Assembly (NCBI GenBank): GCA_965212195.1
Contig: CBDBUW010000015.1
Span: 186,001-250,000 of the forward strand
Direction: 5' to 3'
From: JAJCYK01 sp965212195
GTDB taxonomy: Bacteria > Bacteroidota > Bacteroidia > Cytophagales > Cyclobacteriaceae
DNA length: 64,000 nt
The translations under genes and the position numbers were made by a program. Position 1 is the first letter of the stretch. Each line of letters starts with the position of its first letter. The notes under the pieces were generated by a model. It saw only the letters and a list, made by a program, of their open reading frames with translations, was not told the origin of the DNA and searched no databases. This document shows, piece after piece, positions 37,987-46,392 of this stretch.

Positions 37987-38343
37987 ATGAAGAACATTAA
38001 AAATCGTATTCAACTAATCGGCAGACTTGGAGGAGATCCGGAATTCCGCCTACTTGAAAGTGGCAAACATGTAGTCAATTTTTCATTAGCTACCAATGAG
38101 ACTTACAAAAATGCCGCCGGGGAGAAAACTGTAGATACGCAATGGCACTACATTGTAGCATGGGGTCCGTTGGCCGACATTGCAGACAAGTACTTGCAAA
38201 AAGGCAGCGAGGTGGTGGTCCAAGGCAAATTAATCCATAAAAATTATGAAGGTCCTGACGGGGTCAAGAAGTACTTCTCAGAAATTGTCGCGGACGATTT
38301 GTTGATGATTGGTAAACCTCAGGGCGAACCCATCAGCAATTGA
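37987..38343 (+). CDS. ssb: Single-stranded DNA-binding protein, short form
   Basis: This 118-residue protein has the SSB OB-fold: NRIQLIGRLGGDPEFRLLESG, VVNFSLATNETY, WHYIVAWGPLADIADKYLQKG, SEVVVQGKL. It ends shortly after the fold (MIGKPQGEPISN) and lacks the flexible tail and acidic C-terminal tip through which a main cellular SSB recruits partners. It is therefore probably a second, specialised SSB; the full-length one would be elsewhere. A terminator follows immediately. Confidence 0.92.
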   Translation: MKNIKNRIQLIGRLGGDPEFRLLESGKHVVNFSLATNETYKNAAGEKTVDTQWHYIVAWGPLADIADKYLQKGSEVVVQGKLIHKNYEGPDGVKKYFSEIVADDLLMIGKPQGEPISN

Positions 38344-38348
38344 CGAGG

Positions 38349-38371
38349 GGAGAGCGTAATGCTCTCCTTTT
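38349..38371 (+). terminator. Intrinsic terminator after ssb
   Basis: A stem GGAGAGC paired with GCTCTCC with a 5-base loop is followed by TTTT, five bases after the ssb stop. It separates ssb from the convergent lipoprotein gene. Confidence 0.85.
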
Positions 38372-38373
38372 GT

Positions 38374-39279
38374 TTAGGGGCGATGTTTGAACTCCAGGAT
38401 ATTTGCCACTCCGTCTCTAGCCTCATTGGCGATATAAAGATCGCCGTTGGGTGCAAAGCATATCCCTTCTGGTTGCTTAAAGACCCTGGGGGCAAGAGGT
38501 ACCAGATGTAGGATCTCCCCCTTTGAGGAGCTTACGATTAGCACCCTTCCTTCGTAAGCCACTAGATAGATATCCTGGGATTTAGGATGTACCGCGATGC
38601 CTGAAGGTTTAAAACCTGTTATCTTTTTTGTGAGTTCCAACGGTTTCAATTGTCTATCATTCCATGACTCCAAGTGCTGCTTATTCAAAAGTAAAAGTGG
38701 ATCCCGGTCAAAATCGCCGTTTAAACTATAGCTATATACAGCCTTTCCTTTTTTATTCTTTTTATCTCCTTTTAACTCCGCCGACTCCTTACAAGCTATC
38801 AGAAGCCGCTTGTTCTTTGAGTCATAAGCCAATCCCTCAACATCGTTCTCCCTGGACAAGGGTGTCTCAATCTTCTTAGTACTGTCACCAACCATAAAGT
38901 ACTGGTATAGGTCACCATTGCTTTTGACAACATATGTCCATTTATTCACCACAGCCAGTCCTTCAAAGTCACCATTTCTGGCAAATTTCGTGCGTTGTAT
39001 TATTTCCTTTGATTTTAAATTATATAAGAATACCGTTCCCAACTCATCCTGAACACAAGCCAAAACGTTCTTTTTATGGAACGACAAGCCTGAAATTTCA
39101 GAAAGTACATCTGGTAACAGGTACTTTTCATTAGGTGAACTTAAATCATACCCTGTTTGTTGTTTGAATTTATCCAAAGCCGCTTGTTCCTGGGCCAATC
39201 TTGGGTTTTCGTAAGGACGACAACACCACATGGTCCAGAGAAAAATTACACCTAAGAAACAACTGCTAAACAGCTTCAT
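38374..39279 (-). CDS. SdiA-regulated-like lipoprotein (beta-propeller)
   Basis: This 301-residue protein starts at the ATG at 39279, which gives a lipoprotein signal (LFSSCFLGVIFLWTMWCC). The longer frame to 39402 runs into the divergent gene and lacks a signal. The body shows repeated propeller-type strands (SEISGLSFHKK, GDFEGLAVVNK, DVEGLAYDSK, PSGIAVHPKSQDIYLVAYEG, PEGICFAPNGDLYIANEA), as in the SdiA-regulated/NHL-like family. The role is unknown; such proteins are anchored in the envelope and may bind ligands. It is divergent from the HD/Pycsar-effector-like gene, 72 bases away. Confidence 0.82.
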   Translation of the reverse strand: MKLFSSCFLGVIFLWTMWCCRPYENPRLAQEQAALDKFKQQTGYDLSSPNEKYLLPDVLSEISGLSFHKKNVLACVQDELGTVFLYNLKSKEIIQRTKFARNGDFEGLAVVNKWTYVVKSNGDLYQYFMVGDSTKKIETPLSRENDVEGLAYDSKNKRLLIACKESAELKGDKKNKKGKAVYSYSLNGDFDRDPLLLLNKQHLESWNDRQLKPLELTKKITGFKPSGIAVHPKSQDIYLVAYEGRVLIVSSSKGEILHLVPLAPRVFKQPEGICFAPNGDLYIANEARDGVANILEFKHRP

Positions 39280-39351
39280 AGCGTTATGGTAGAAGTAATG
39301 CTTGTTTAATTTTCTTATATTTAGCCAAGAAAACCAACGTTGTGGATCACC

Positions 39352-40629
39352 ATGGTCAAGGTGATCAATCAATACGAAGTTATGAAAGAGAATCGAAAAC
39401 ACAACGGTACTCCTTTTGATTCCCCCCTCTTAGAGAAGACTAGAAACTACGTTGAACAGTTGCTGAGTGATAAGCTTCCGGAGCACTTTGTTTATCATAA
39501 TATACAGCACACCTACGATGTAGTAAGTGCCGCGGTAGAAATTGCGCAAAAAACACATCTTAGAAAGGAGCAGATGGAAATTGTTATTATGGCTGCCTAT
39601 TTGCATGATGTGGGTTATATCAATCAGGCTGACAATCATGAACAGCAAAGTATTGAGCTTAGCAAACGGTTTCTAAAAAATCAAAAAGTCGACGAGCACT
39701 ACATTGATGAGGTAATTGGCTGCATCGAAGCCACCAAGATGCCTCAAAATCCCAAAAACCTATTACAGGAGGTTCTTTGCGACGCCGATCTATATCATCT
39801 CTCCAGCAAGGAATACTTTGATAAAGCAGAGCTGCTGAGAGCGGAGTTCAGCAGTGTGGAAAAAGATGATATTTCAGAGTCGGAGTGGCTGGATATGAGC
39901 ACTCTATTTATTGGCAACCATCAGTATTTTACAGAATACGGAAAAAGAGTGCTTGGCCCGAAGAAGGACCAGAACCTTAAAAAGATCAAGAAGAGGTTAA
40001 AAGCTCTAAATGCAGATCCCAAGTATACTCTAAAGTTGGAGAAAGAAATCAGTCGGTTACAAGCTTTAGAAAACAAGAAGCCTACCAGGGGAATTGAGAC
40101 CATGTTCAGGATCACCTCCAAGAATCACCTTACCCTCAGCGGTATGGCCGATAACAAGGCTAATATCATGATCTCGATCAACTCAATAATTCTTTCCATA
40201 CTGGTAACGGTGTTAATTCGAAAATTCGAGGAATTCCCAAACTTGATCCTTCCCACCTTAATTTTAGTGGGGGTATCCCTGGCGGCCATTGTTTTTGCCA
40301 TACTGGCCACCAGACCTAATGTTTCTTCCGGTACCTTTACACGTGATGATATCCAAAATAAACGCACCAACCTGCTTTTCTTTGGAAATTTTCATGGTAT
40401 GCAGTTAAACGATTACTTGTGGGGTATGAAAGAGATGATGAAGGACGGAGATTACCTGTATGGCAGCATGATTAAAGACATTTTCTTCCTGGGTATTGTG
40501 TTAGGGAAGAAATATCGAATGTTGAGAATCTCCTACACCATTTTCATGTTCGGGTTCGTAATAGCTATTTTGACCTTTCTTTTAGCAATCGCTTTCCCGG
40601 AACACCTCACGCCTAAGATGTTCTTGTAA
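39352..40629 (+). CDS. HD-domain phosphohydrolase fused to Pycsar-effector-like (PycTM/DUF5706) membrane module
   Basis: This 425-residue protein has two parts. Residues about 25-210 form an HD domain with the metal motif His49/His53...His85-Asp86...Asp144/146 (FVYHNIQH, YLHDVGY, CDADLYH), typical of nucleotide phosphohydrolases. Residues about 250-425 form a membrane module with hydrophobic segments near 272-290, 297-322 and 397-418 and the opening GMADNKANIMISINS, which I recognise as the Pycsar effector family (PycTM, formerly DUF5706). That family disrupts membranes in answer to cyclic pyrimidine nucleotides in phage defence. No cyclase gene is adjacent. A start at 39382 is also possible. 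Confidence 0.8.
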   Translation: MVKVINQYEVMKENRKHNGTPFDSPLLEKTRNYVEQLLSDKLPEHFVYHNIQHTYDVVSAAVEIAQKTHLRKEQMEIVIMAAYLHDVGYINQADNHEQQSIELSKRFLKNQKVDEHYIDEVIGCIEATKMPQNPKNLLQEVLCDADLYHLSSKEYFDKAELLRAEFSSVEKDDISESEWLDMSTLFIGNHQYFTEYGKRVLGPKKDQNLKKIKKRLKALNADPKYTLKLEKEISRLQALENKKPTRGIETMFRITSKNHLTLSGMADNKANIMISINSIILSILVTVLIRKFEEFPNLILPTLILVGVSLAAIVFAILATRPNVSSGTFTRDDIQNKRTNLLFFGNFHGMQLNDYLWGMKEMMKDGDYLYGSMIKDIFFLGIVLGKKYRMLRISYTIFMFGFVIAILTFLLAIAFPEHLTPKMFL

Positions 40630-40646
40630 ATCGTAAAATCTCACCA

Positions 40647-41120
40647 CTAAATGGTACCGAGGGTGTTTTGATCCAGCTTGCAGTTGATCCATTCATCATC
40701 AAAACGGGCACCCCACTTTTTATAAAACTCAATTGCAGGGTTATTCCAATTTAATACCTGCCAATATAACCCTGTACATTGTTCATCCCTTGCAATTTTG
40801 GCGGTTTCTATCATCAACTTTTCGCCCAGTCCCCTTCCTCGAAATGATTTTGTTACCACCAGGTCTTCCAGATAAAGTCCCTTGCCTTTCCAGGTACTGT
40901 AGCGGGGGTAAAATAGAGAAAGTCCCACGATTACGCCCTCCGATTCAGCTACCAAAAATTGATACAGAGGCTGCCTACCGAAACCGTCCTTCAGCATTTG
41001 ATCTTCAGTCAAAGCTACCTGATCCGAGGCCTTTTCATATTCTGCTAACTCCTTGATCAAAGCCAAGACACCGGGGATGTCCTCCTTGGTACCTAACCTG
41101 ACAGCTACTTTATCCATCAC
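40647..41120 (-). CDS. GNAT-family N-acetyltransferase
   Basis: This 157-residue protein has the GNAT fold: RLGTKEDIPGVLALIKELAEYEK at the N-terminus, YLEDLVVTKSFRGRGLGEKLM (acetyl-CoA pyrophosphate loop, about 83-103), and LYWQVLNWNNPAIEFYKKWGA. The sequence resembles the diamine/thialysine N-acetyltransferase subgroup, so a polyamine or small amine is the likely acceptor (inference). It overlaps the stop of the prolyl oligopeptidase gene by four bases and is the last gene of the serS run. Confidence 0.88.
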   Translation of the reverse strand: MMDKVAVRLGTKEDIPGVLALIKELAEYEKASDQVALTEDQMLKDGFGRQPLYQFLVAESEGVIVGLSLFYPRYSTWKGKGLYLEDLVVTKSFRGRGLGEKLMIETAKIARDEQCTGLYWQVLNWNNPAIEFYKKWGARFDDEWINCKLDQNTLGTI

Positions 41121-43264
41121 ATTTCTGGTCCCGCCAGGTCAGGAACCCAATTCATGTTATACCACGCGAAGGCGTAATAGTCTGCCGCCTGCTCAATGCG
41201 CTTACTGGTAGGAGTTCCAGCGCCATGACCGGCGTCGGTTTCGATTCTGATAATAACCGGGGCATCTCCCACGTGGTGTTGCTGCAAGGTGGCTGCAAAT
41301 TTAAAGCTGTGAGCGGGTACTACCCGGTCATCATGATCGGCGGTGGTGACCATAGTCGCGGGATAGTCGGTGCCTGTTTTTAAAGCATGAACAGGTGAAT
41401 ATTTGTACAAGTATTGGAACATTTCCTCACTGTCCTCGGAAGTACCATAATCAAAAGCCCATCCTGCACCCGCAGTAAAGGTATGATAGCGCAGCATGTC
41501 CATGACACCTACCGCCGGGAATGCTACACGTGCCAGATCAGGACGTTGTGTCATGGTGGCCCCTACTAGTAGGCCACCATTTGACCCTCCGGCAATTGCC
41601 AGATAATCCGATGTGGTGTATCCTTCGGCAATTAGATACTCCCCTGCCCCAATAAAATCATCAAATACGTTCTGTTTGTTCATTTTGGTGCCGGCCAAAT
41701 GCCATTTCTCGCCGTATTCCCCTCCTCCTCGTAAATTGGGCTGGGCATAAATACCTCCATTCTCCAACCACACTAACCTGGAAATGCTAAACCCGGGAGT
41801 CAGGCTAATGTTGAAGCCACCATAGGCATACAGGTAGGTAGGCGTCTTCCCATTTAATTCAAGGTCCTTCTTATGCACGATGAACATGGGAATTTTGGTG
41901 CCGTCCTTACTTTCGTAGAAAATTTGTTTTGTTACATACAGATCGGGATCGAAGTCTATTTCCGGCTGTTGGTAAAGCTCAGAACTACCGGAGGCTAGGG
42001 TATATTTATAGATGGTTGAAGGATGCGTAAAGGAGGTGAAGGTGTAGTATACCTCTTCATCGTCCATTTTACCGTTGAATCCATATACCGTACCAATTCC
42101 TGGAAGCGGTACTTCTTTTTCCAGATTACCCTGTAGATCGAATTGCTGTATGCTGCTTTTGGCATCGATCATGTATTCAGCAAATATTTTCCCCCCTACT
42201 ACCGTGGTAGACAGCACGTTTTCCGTCTCCGGAATCAAGTCTGTCCAATTATCGGGCGTGGGATTCTGGGCGTCCACTTCCACCAAGCGGTTATTGGGGG
42301 CTTCCAGGTCCGTATGGATCAATAAGCGGGAGTCTTCATTGGCAACCACGTAATGGTTTTGGTCGAAATTATCCACAATGGTTCGGAACTCTGGACTGGC
42401 TTGCCGTAAGTCCATTATGATCAGTTCATTCCCGGAAGTACTTTCCGCTGCGGTGATCACCAAATAGCCTTCGTCCTCTGTAGTATATGCCCCGATATAA
42501 CGTCGGGGTTGTTTGTCGCCACCGTAAATCAGCTTATCCTCACTTTGGGGAGTGCCAAGTTGATGGTAATACAACTTATGCCTTTGAGTTTTCCCAGAAA
42601 GTACACTGCCGTCCTTGGGCTTATCATAACTGCTGTAGTAAAACCCGTCGTTTCCCTTCCAGGCAATACCACTAAACTTGATATCAACAAGGGTATCGCC
42701 CACAATTTCCTGATCGGTAGTTTTCATTACAACGGCCTTCCTCCAATCTGATCCCCCCTCCGAAATCATAAAAGCCAACATAGAGCCGTCCGTTGTAAAG
42801 CTGGTTTGTGCCATGGAGACGGTTCCGTCATCTGAAAAATTGTTAGGGTCCAGAAAAACCTCCTCTTCCCCATCTTCCGATCTGCGAAACAAGACGTTTT
42901 GGTTTTGCAGACCATTGTTGCGGTAGTAATAGTAAAAATCGCCATGTTTGGTGGGAGCATAAATCTTCTCATAGTCCCACAACTCTTCCAACCGGGACTT
43001 GATCTGTTCTCGGAAGGGTATTTGCTCCAGATAGTCGAAGGTAACCTCGTTTTGCGCGGTTACCCATGAGGCGGTTTCCTGGGAGTTATCGTCCTCCAGC
43101 CAACGATAGGGGTCTGACACCTGATGCCCAAAATAGTGGTCCACAGTATCTACTTTGGCTGTTTCCGGATACACCAAAGCTGTATTGGTTTCAACTTCCG
43201 CAGTATTGCATCCAGCAAAGATTGCCAGGCTGATCATTAGGAAGAGATAGAATAATCTGTTCAT
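41117..43264 (-). CDS. Prolyl oligopeptidase (S9A), lipoprotein
   Basis: This 715-residue serine peptidase cleaves short peptides after proline. The N-terminus is a lipoprotein signal with lipobox IFAGC (Cys19), so it is envelope-anchored. A seven-bladed propeller domain (about 75-440) starts after VSDPYRWLEDD; the alpha/beta-hydrolase domain has the nucleophile in GGSNGG (Ser561), the aspartate in TADHDDRVVPAHS and the histidine in GHGAGTP. It lies 14 bases after serS and overlaps the GNAT gene. Confidence 0.95.
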   Translation of the reverse strand: MNRLFYLFLMISLAIFAGCNTAEVETNTALVYPETAKVDTVDHYFGHQVSDPYRWLEDDNSQETASWVTAQNEVTFDYLEQIPFREQIKSRLEELWDYEKIYAPTKHGDFYYYYRNNGLQNQNVLFRRSEDGEEEVFLDPNNFSDDGTVSMAQTSFTTDGSMLAFMISEGGSDWRKAVVMKTTDQEIVGDTLVDIKFSGIAWKGNDGFYYSSYDKPKDGSVLSGKTQRHKLYYHQLGTPQSEDKLIYGGDKQPRRYIGAYTTEDEGYLVITAAESTSGNELIIMDLRQASPEFRTIVDNFDQNHYVVANEDSRLLIHTDLEAPNNRLVEVDAQNPTPDNWTDLIPETENVLSTTVVGGKIFAEYMIDAKSSIQQFDLQGNLEKEVPLPGIGTVYGFNGKMDDEEVYYTFTSFTHPSTIYKYTLASGSSELYQQPEIDFDPDLYVTKQIFYESKDGTKIPMFIVHKKDLELNGKTPTYLYAYGGFNISLTPGFSISRLVWLENGGIYAQPNLRGGGEYGEKWHLAGTKMNKQNVFDDFIGAGEYLIAEGYTTSDYLAIAGGSNGGLLVGATMTQRPDLARVAFPAVGVMDMLRYHTFTAGAGWAFDYGTSEDSEEMFQYLYKYSPVHALKTGTDYPATMVTTADHDDRVVPAHSFKFAATLQQHHVGDAPVIIRIETDAGHGAGTPTSKRIEQAADYYAFAWYNMNWVPDLAGPEM

Positions 43265-43278
43265 GGATTTGATATTTT

Positions 43279-44559
43279 TTATTGGTTTGTTATTTGTTCA
43301 AAGCCTGTATAAGGTACCAGTGCAGGAGGTAGTTTAATCCCCTCAGCAGTCTGATTGTTTTCAAGTAAAGCAGCCACAATTCTGGGTAAAGCCAGTGCGC
43401 TCCCGTTCAAGGTATGCAGTAAAACGGATTTACCGTCTTTCTTGTAACGAAGTTTTAACCGGTTTGATTGGTAGGTTTCGAAATTGCTAACAGAGCTTAC
43501 TTCCAACCACTTCTGCTGTGCTCCAGCGAAAACTTCGAAATCAAACGTTTGGGCAGACGTAAATCCAAGATCCCCTCCGCATAGATTAAGAATGCGATAG
43601 GGTAGTTCCAATTTTTGCAACAAGTCCTTCACGTGTTCGCACATCTCTTGAAGGGCCGCATACGAGTTTTCAGGGGTTTGGATCTGCACTATCTCCACCT
43701 TATCAAATTGATGCAAGCGGTTCAAACCGCGAACATCCGATCCCCAACTGCCTGCCTCTCTGCGAAAACAGGGGGTATAGCCCACCAATTTAACGGGAAG
43801 ATCCTGGGAATGCAGCATACTGTCGCGATATATGTTGGTAATAGGCACTTCAGCAGTTGGAATCAGATAGAAGTTTGAGTCAACAATACCGTACATTTGC
43901 CCTTCCTTATCCGGCAACTGACCGGTAGCCAGTCCTGAATCCTCGTTGATTACAACAGGTGGTTGAATCTCATGATAGCCGGCCTGTTCCGCTTCGTCCA
44001 AGAAGAAACTAATCAATGCTCTTTGCAGTTTAGCACCGGCACCTTTATAAATGGGAAAACCGGCCCCGGTAATCTTGCTGCCCAGGTCAAAATCAATGAT
44101 ATCATATTTCTTAATGAGGTCCCAATGCGGACTATTGGCATTGTCCGTCAATTGAGGCTTAGTACCCCATTCTTCCGTAACTTGGTTGTCAGTTTCTTCG
44201 GTCCCAGCCGGAACCTGGACATAGGGAATATTAGGAATATCATACAGCTGGCTTTTTAGCTTACTAATTAAGTCCTGAAGCTCTTCCTGCAGCCCTTTGG
44301 ACTTTTGTTTAAGTGTACTGGTTTCCGTTTTGAGTAACTGAGCTTCATCTTTTCGACCTTCTTGCATCAACATACCGATCTTTTTGGACTTGATGTTGCC
44401 TTCCTCAAGAGTCTTATCCAATTTGAGTTGAAGGTCGCGTCGTTGTTGATCGGTATCCAATACCTCCTGTAAAAGAGATTCAGCCTGGGTTATTCCTCTT
44501 TTTTGAAGACCGGAAACGGCCGCCTCAAAGTTGCTCCTGATTAGATGAATTTCAAGCAT
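43279..44559 (-). CDS. serS: Seryl-tRNA synthetase
   Basis: This class II synthetase of 426 residues has an N-terminal antiparallel coiled-coil arm (about 30-105) that holds the long variable arm of tRNA-Ser. The catalytic core has TAEVPITN, motif 2 FRREAGSWGSDVRGLNRLHQF, and motif 3 NGSALALPRIVAALLENNQ near the C-terminus. Length is normal. It is the first gene of a probable three-gene unit with the prolyl oligopeptidase and GNAT genes. Confidence 0.97.
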   Translation of the reverse strand: MLEIHLIRSNFEAAVSGLQKRGITQAESLLQEVLDTDQQRRDLQLKLDKTLEEGNIKSKKIGMLMQEGRKDEAQLLKTETSTLKQKSKGLQEELQDLISKLKSQLYDIPNIPYVQVPAGTEETDNQVTEEWGTKPQLTDNANSPHWDLIKKYDIIDFDLGSKITGAGFPIYKGAGAKLQRALISFFLDEAEQAGYHEIQPPVVINEDSGLATGQLPDKEGQMYGIVDSNFYLIPTAEVPITNIYRDSMLHSQDLPVKLVGYTPCFRREAGSWGSDVRGLNRLHQFDKVEIVQIQTPENSYAALQEMCEHVKDLLQKLELPYRILNLCGGDLGFTSAQTFDFEVFAGAQQKWLEVSSVSNFETYQSNRLKLRYKKDGKSVLLHTLNGSALALPRIVAALLENNQTAEGIKLPPALVPYTGFEQITNQ

Positions 44560-44701
44560 GAATTTGAATTATTGAGCACAAAATAAATGAAATAAATTCA
44601 TAATCTGTAATTAATATACCGATATGAAAAATAGGGATTTACGCCTTGGAGAAAATATTTTAATTGCTTGTTTATTAACCACCATTAGTATATTATTGCA
44701 A

Positions 44702-44709
44702 TATCTTTG
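44702..44709 (+). promoter_or_regulatory. Promoter -7 element for rho
   Basis: TATCTTTG is an exact TAnnTTTG match 133 bases before the rho ATG. The spacing to a -33 TTG is not right, so this is a partial match. If used, it gives rho an untranslated leader of about 125 bases, where Rho autoregulation could act. Confidence 0.45.
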
Positions 44710-44841
44710 CAAGTCACTCAAGGCTATTCAGCTGTTGAGGTCATATCTAGATTAGTATTTCTGTCTGAAACTTAATCAAAGTTACTTTAAACGTATACCT
44801 ATCATTTTCTAACCCCAAAGGAATTAATCCTTTTTCTGTTT

Positions 44842-46392
44842 ATGTACAATATTGAAGAATTGAATGTGAGACTTCTTTCGGAATTGAAAGAGATCGCAGA
44901 GGAGCTTGGCGTAAAAAACTATAAAAAACTAGCTAAAAAAGATCTTATCTATAAAATTTTAGATCAGCAAGCAATCACTCCCGAAAACGCTATGCCCGAG
45001 AAGAAACCGGTGGTTTCAGAAGCCACAGTGGAAACTCAGCCCAGGAAGTCGCGGCCGCTGCCAAAAAGAGAAAACGTAACTCAAAAGCAGAAGTCCGGCA
45101 AAAGTGAAGATCAACTATTCGACTCCTTTAAGGTCAAAATGGAGGCGCCTTCATTGGAAGACACCGGAGCACCCGCGCCAAAGATGAAAGACAAGCCCAA
45201 ACGAGAGGGCAGCAAAGATAAGCGCGAGCAAAAAGGAGGTGAGCAAAAAGGTAAAAGAACCAGCAACATCAAGGATTTTGATGGACTCATTGTAAACGAG
45301 GGCGTCTTGGAGATCATGCAAGACGGCTACGGATTTTTGCGTTCATCGGACTATAATTATTTAAGCAGTCCGGACGATATCTACGTAAGTCCATCACAAA
45401 TTAAGCTGTTTGGCCTTAAAACTGGTGATTCGGTCAAAGGGCAAATAAGACCCCCTAAAGAAGGGGAAAAGTACTTTGCTCTGTTGCGAGTAGAGAACGT
45501 AAATGGGAAAACCACTGATGAGATAAGGGACCGAGTACCCTTCGAATATCTGACCCCTTTATTTCCAGATGAGCGAATCAAATTAAGCACAAAGCCCAAC
45601 GAAAACTCTACCCGACTATTGGATATGTTTGCGCCTATCGGGAAAGGGCAACGTGGTATGATCGTGGCGCAACCGAAAACCGGTAAAACGGTCTTGCTTA
45701 AGCAAATTGCCAATGCCATTTCAAAAAATCACCCTGAGTGCTACCTGATCATTCTGTTGATCGATGAGAGACCTGAAGAAGTAACGGACATGGCCCGCAG
45801 CGTAAAGGCTGAAGTCATTTCGTCCACCTTCGATGAGCAAGCCGAGCGCCATGTTAAGGTATCAAACCTTATCTTGGAGAAAGCCAAACGCATGGTTGAG
45901 TGTGGTCATGATGTCGTTATTCTACTGGATTCCATCACCCGACTGGCCCGGGCGTATAACACGGTAGTCCCATCAAGCGGTAAGATCCTTTCCGGTGGTG
46001 TGGATGCCAACGCCTTGCATAAACCTAAGAGATTCTTTGGAGCAGCTCGAAATGTTGAAAACGGAGGATCGCTTACCATTATTGCTACCGCTCTTATCGA
46101 GACCGGATCCAAAATGGATGAGGTTATTTTTGAAGAGTTTAAGGGAACAGGTAATATGGAATTGCAGCTTGATCGAAAGCTGTCCAATAAGCGTATTTAT
46201 CCAGCTATCGATGTTCCGGCTTCCGGTACTCGAAGAGAAGACTTGTTGCTTGATAAAGATACCCTATCCAGAGTATGGATCCTGCGCAGATTCATGGCTG
46301 ATATGAATTCCAATGAAGCCATAGAGTTCCTGTTAGACAGAATGAAAGGGACTGAAAGTAATGAGGAGTTTCTAACCTCAATGAACGACTAA
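44842..46392 (+). CDS. rho: Transcription termination factor Rho
   Basis: Rho is the hexameric RNA helicase that ends transcription. The 516-residue protein has an N-terminal Rho_N helical domain (about 1-45), then a long charged, Lys/Glu-rich linker (about 50-145) not found in E. coli Rho. The RNA-binding cold-shock domain follows (EGVLEIMQDGYGFLRS, about 152-230), then the ATPase with P-loop QPKTGKT (277-283), the Walker B region HDVVILLDSITRLARAYN and the R/Q-loop region. Bacteroidota Rho commonly carries such an inserted disordered linker. The 3' end overlaps the convergent dehydrogenase gene by four bases. Confidence 0.97.
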   Translation: MYNIEELNVRLLSELKEIAEELGVKNYKKLAKKDLIYKILDQQAITPENAMPEKKPVVSEATVETQPRKSRPLPKRENVTQKQKSGKSEDQLFDSFKVKMEAPSLEDTGAPAPKMKDKPKREGSKDKREQKGGEQKGKRTSNIKDFDGLIVNEGVLEIMQDGYGFLRSSDYNYLSSPDDIYVSPSQIKLFGLKTGDSVKGQIRPPKEGEKYFALLRVENVNGKTTDEIRDRVPFEYLTPLFPDERIKLSTKPNENSTRLLDMFAPIGKGQRGMIVAQPKTGKTVLLKQIANAISKNHPECYLIILLIDERPEEVTDMARSVKAEVISSTFDEQAERHVKVSNLILEKAKRMVECGHDVVILLDSITRLARAYNTVVPSSGKILSGGVDANALHKPKRFFGAARNVENGGSLTIIATALIETGSKMDEVIFEEFKGTGNMELQLDRKLSNKRIYPAIDVPASGTRREDLLLDKDTLSRVWILRRFMADMNSNEAIEFLLDRMKGTESNEEFLTSMND

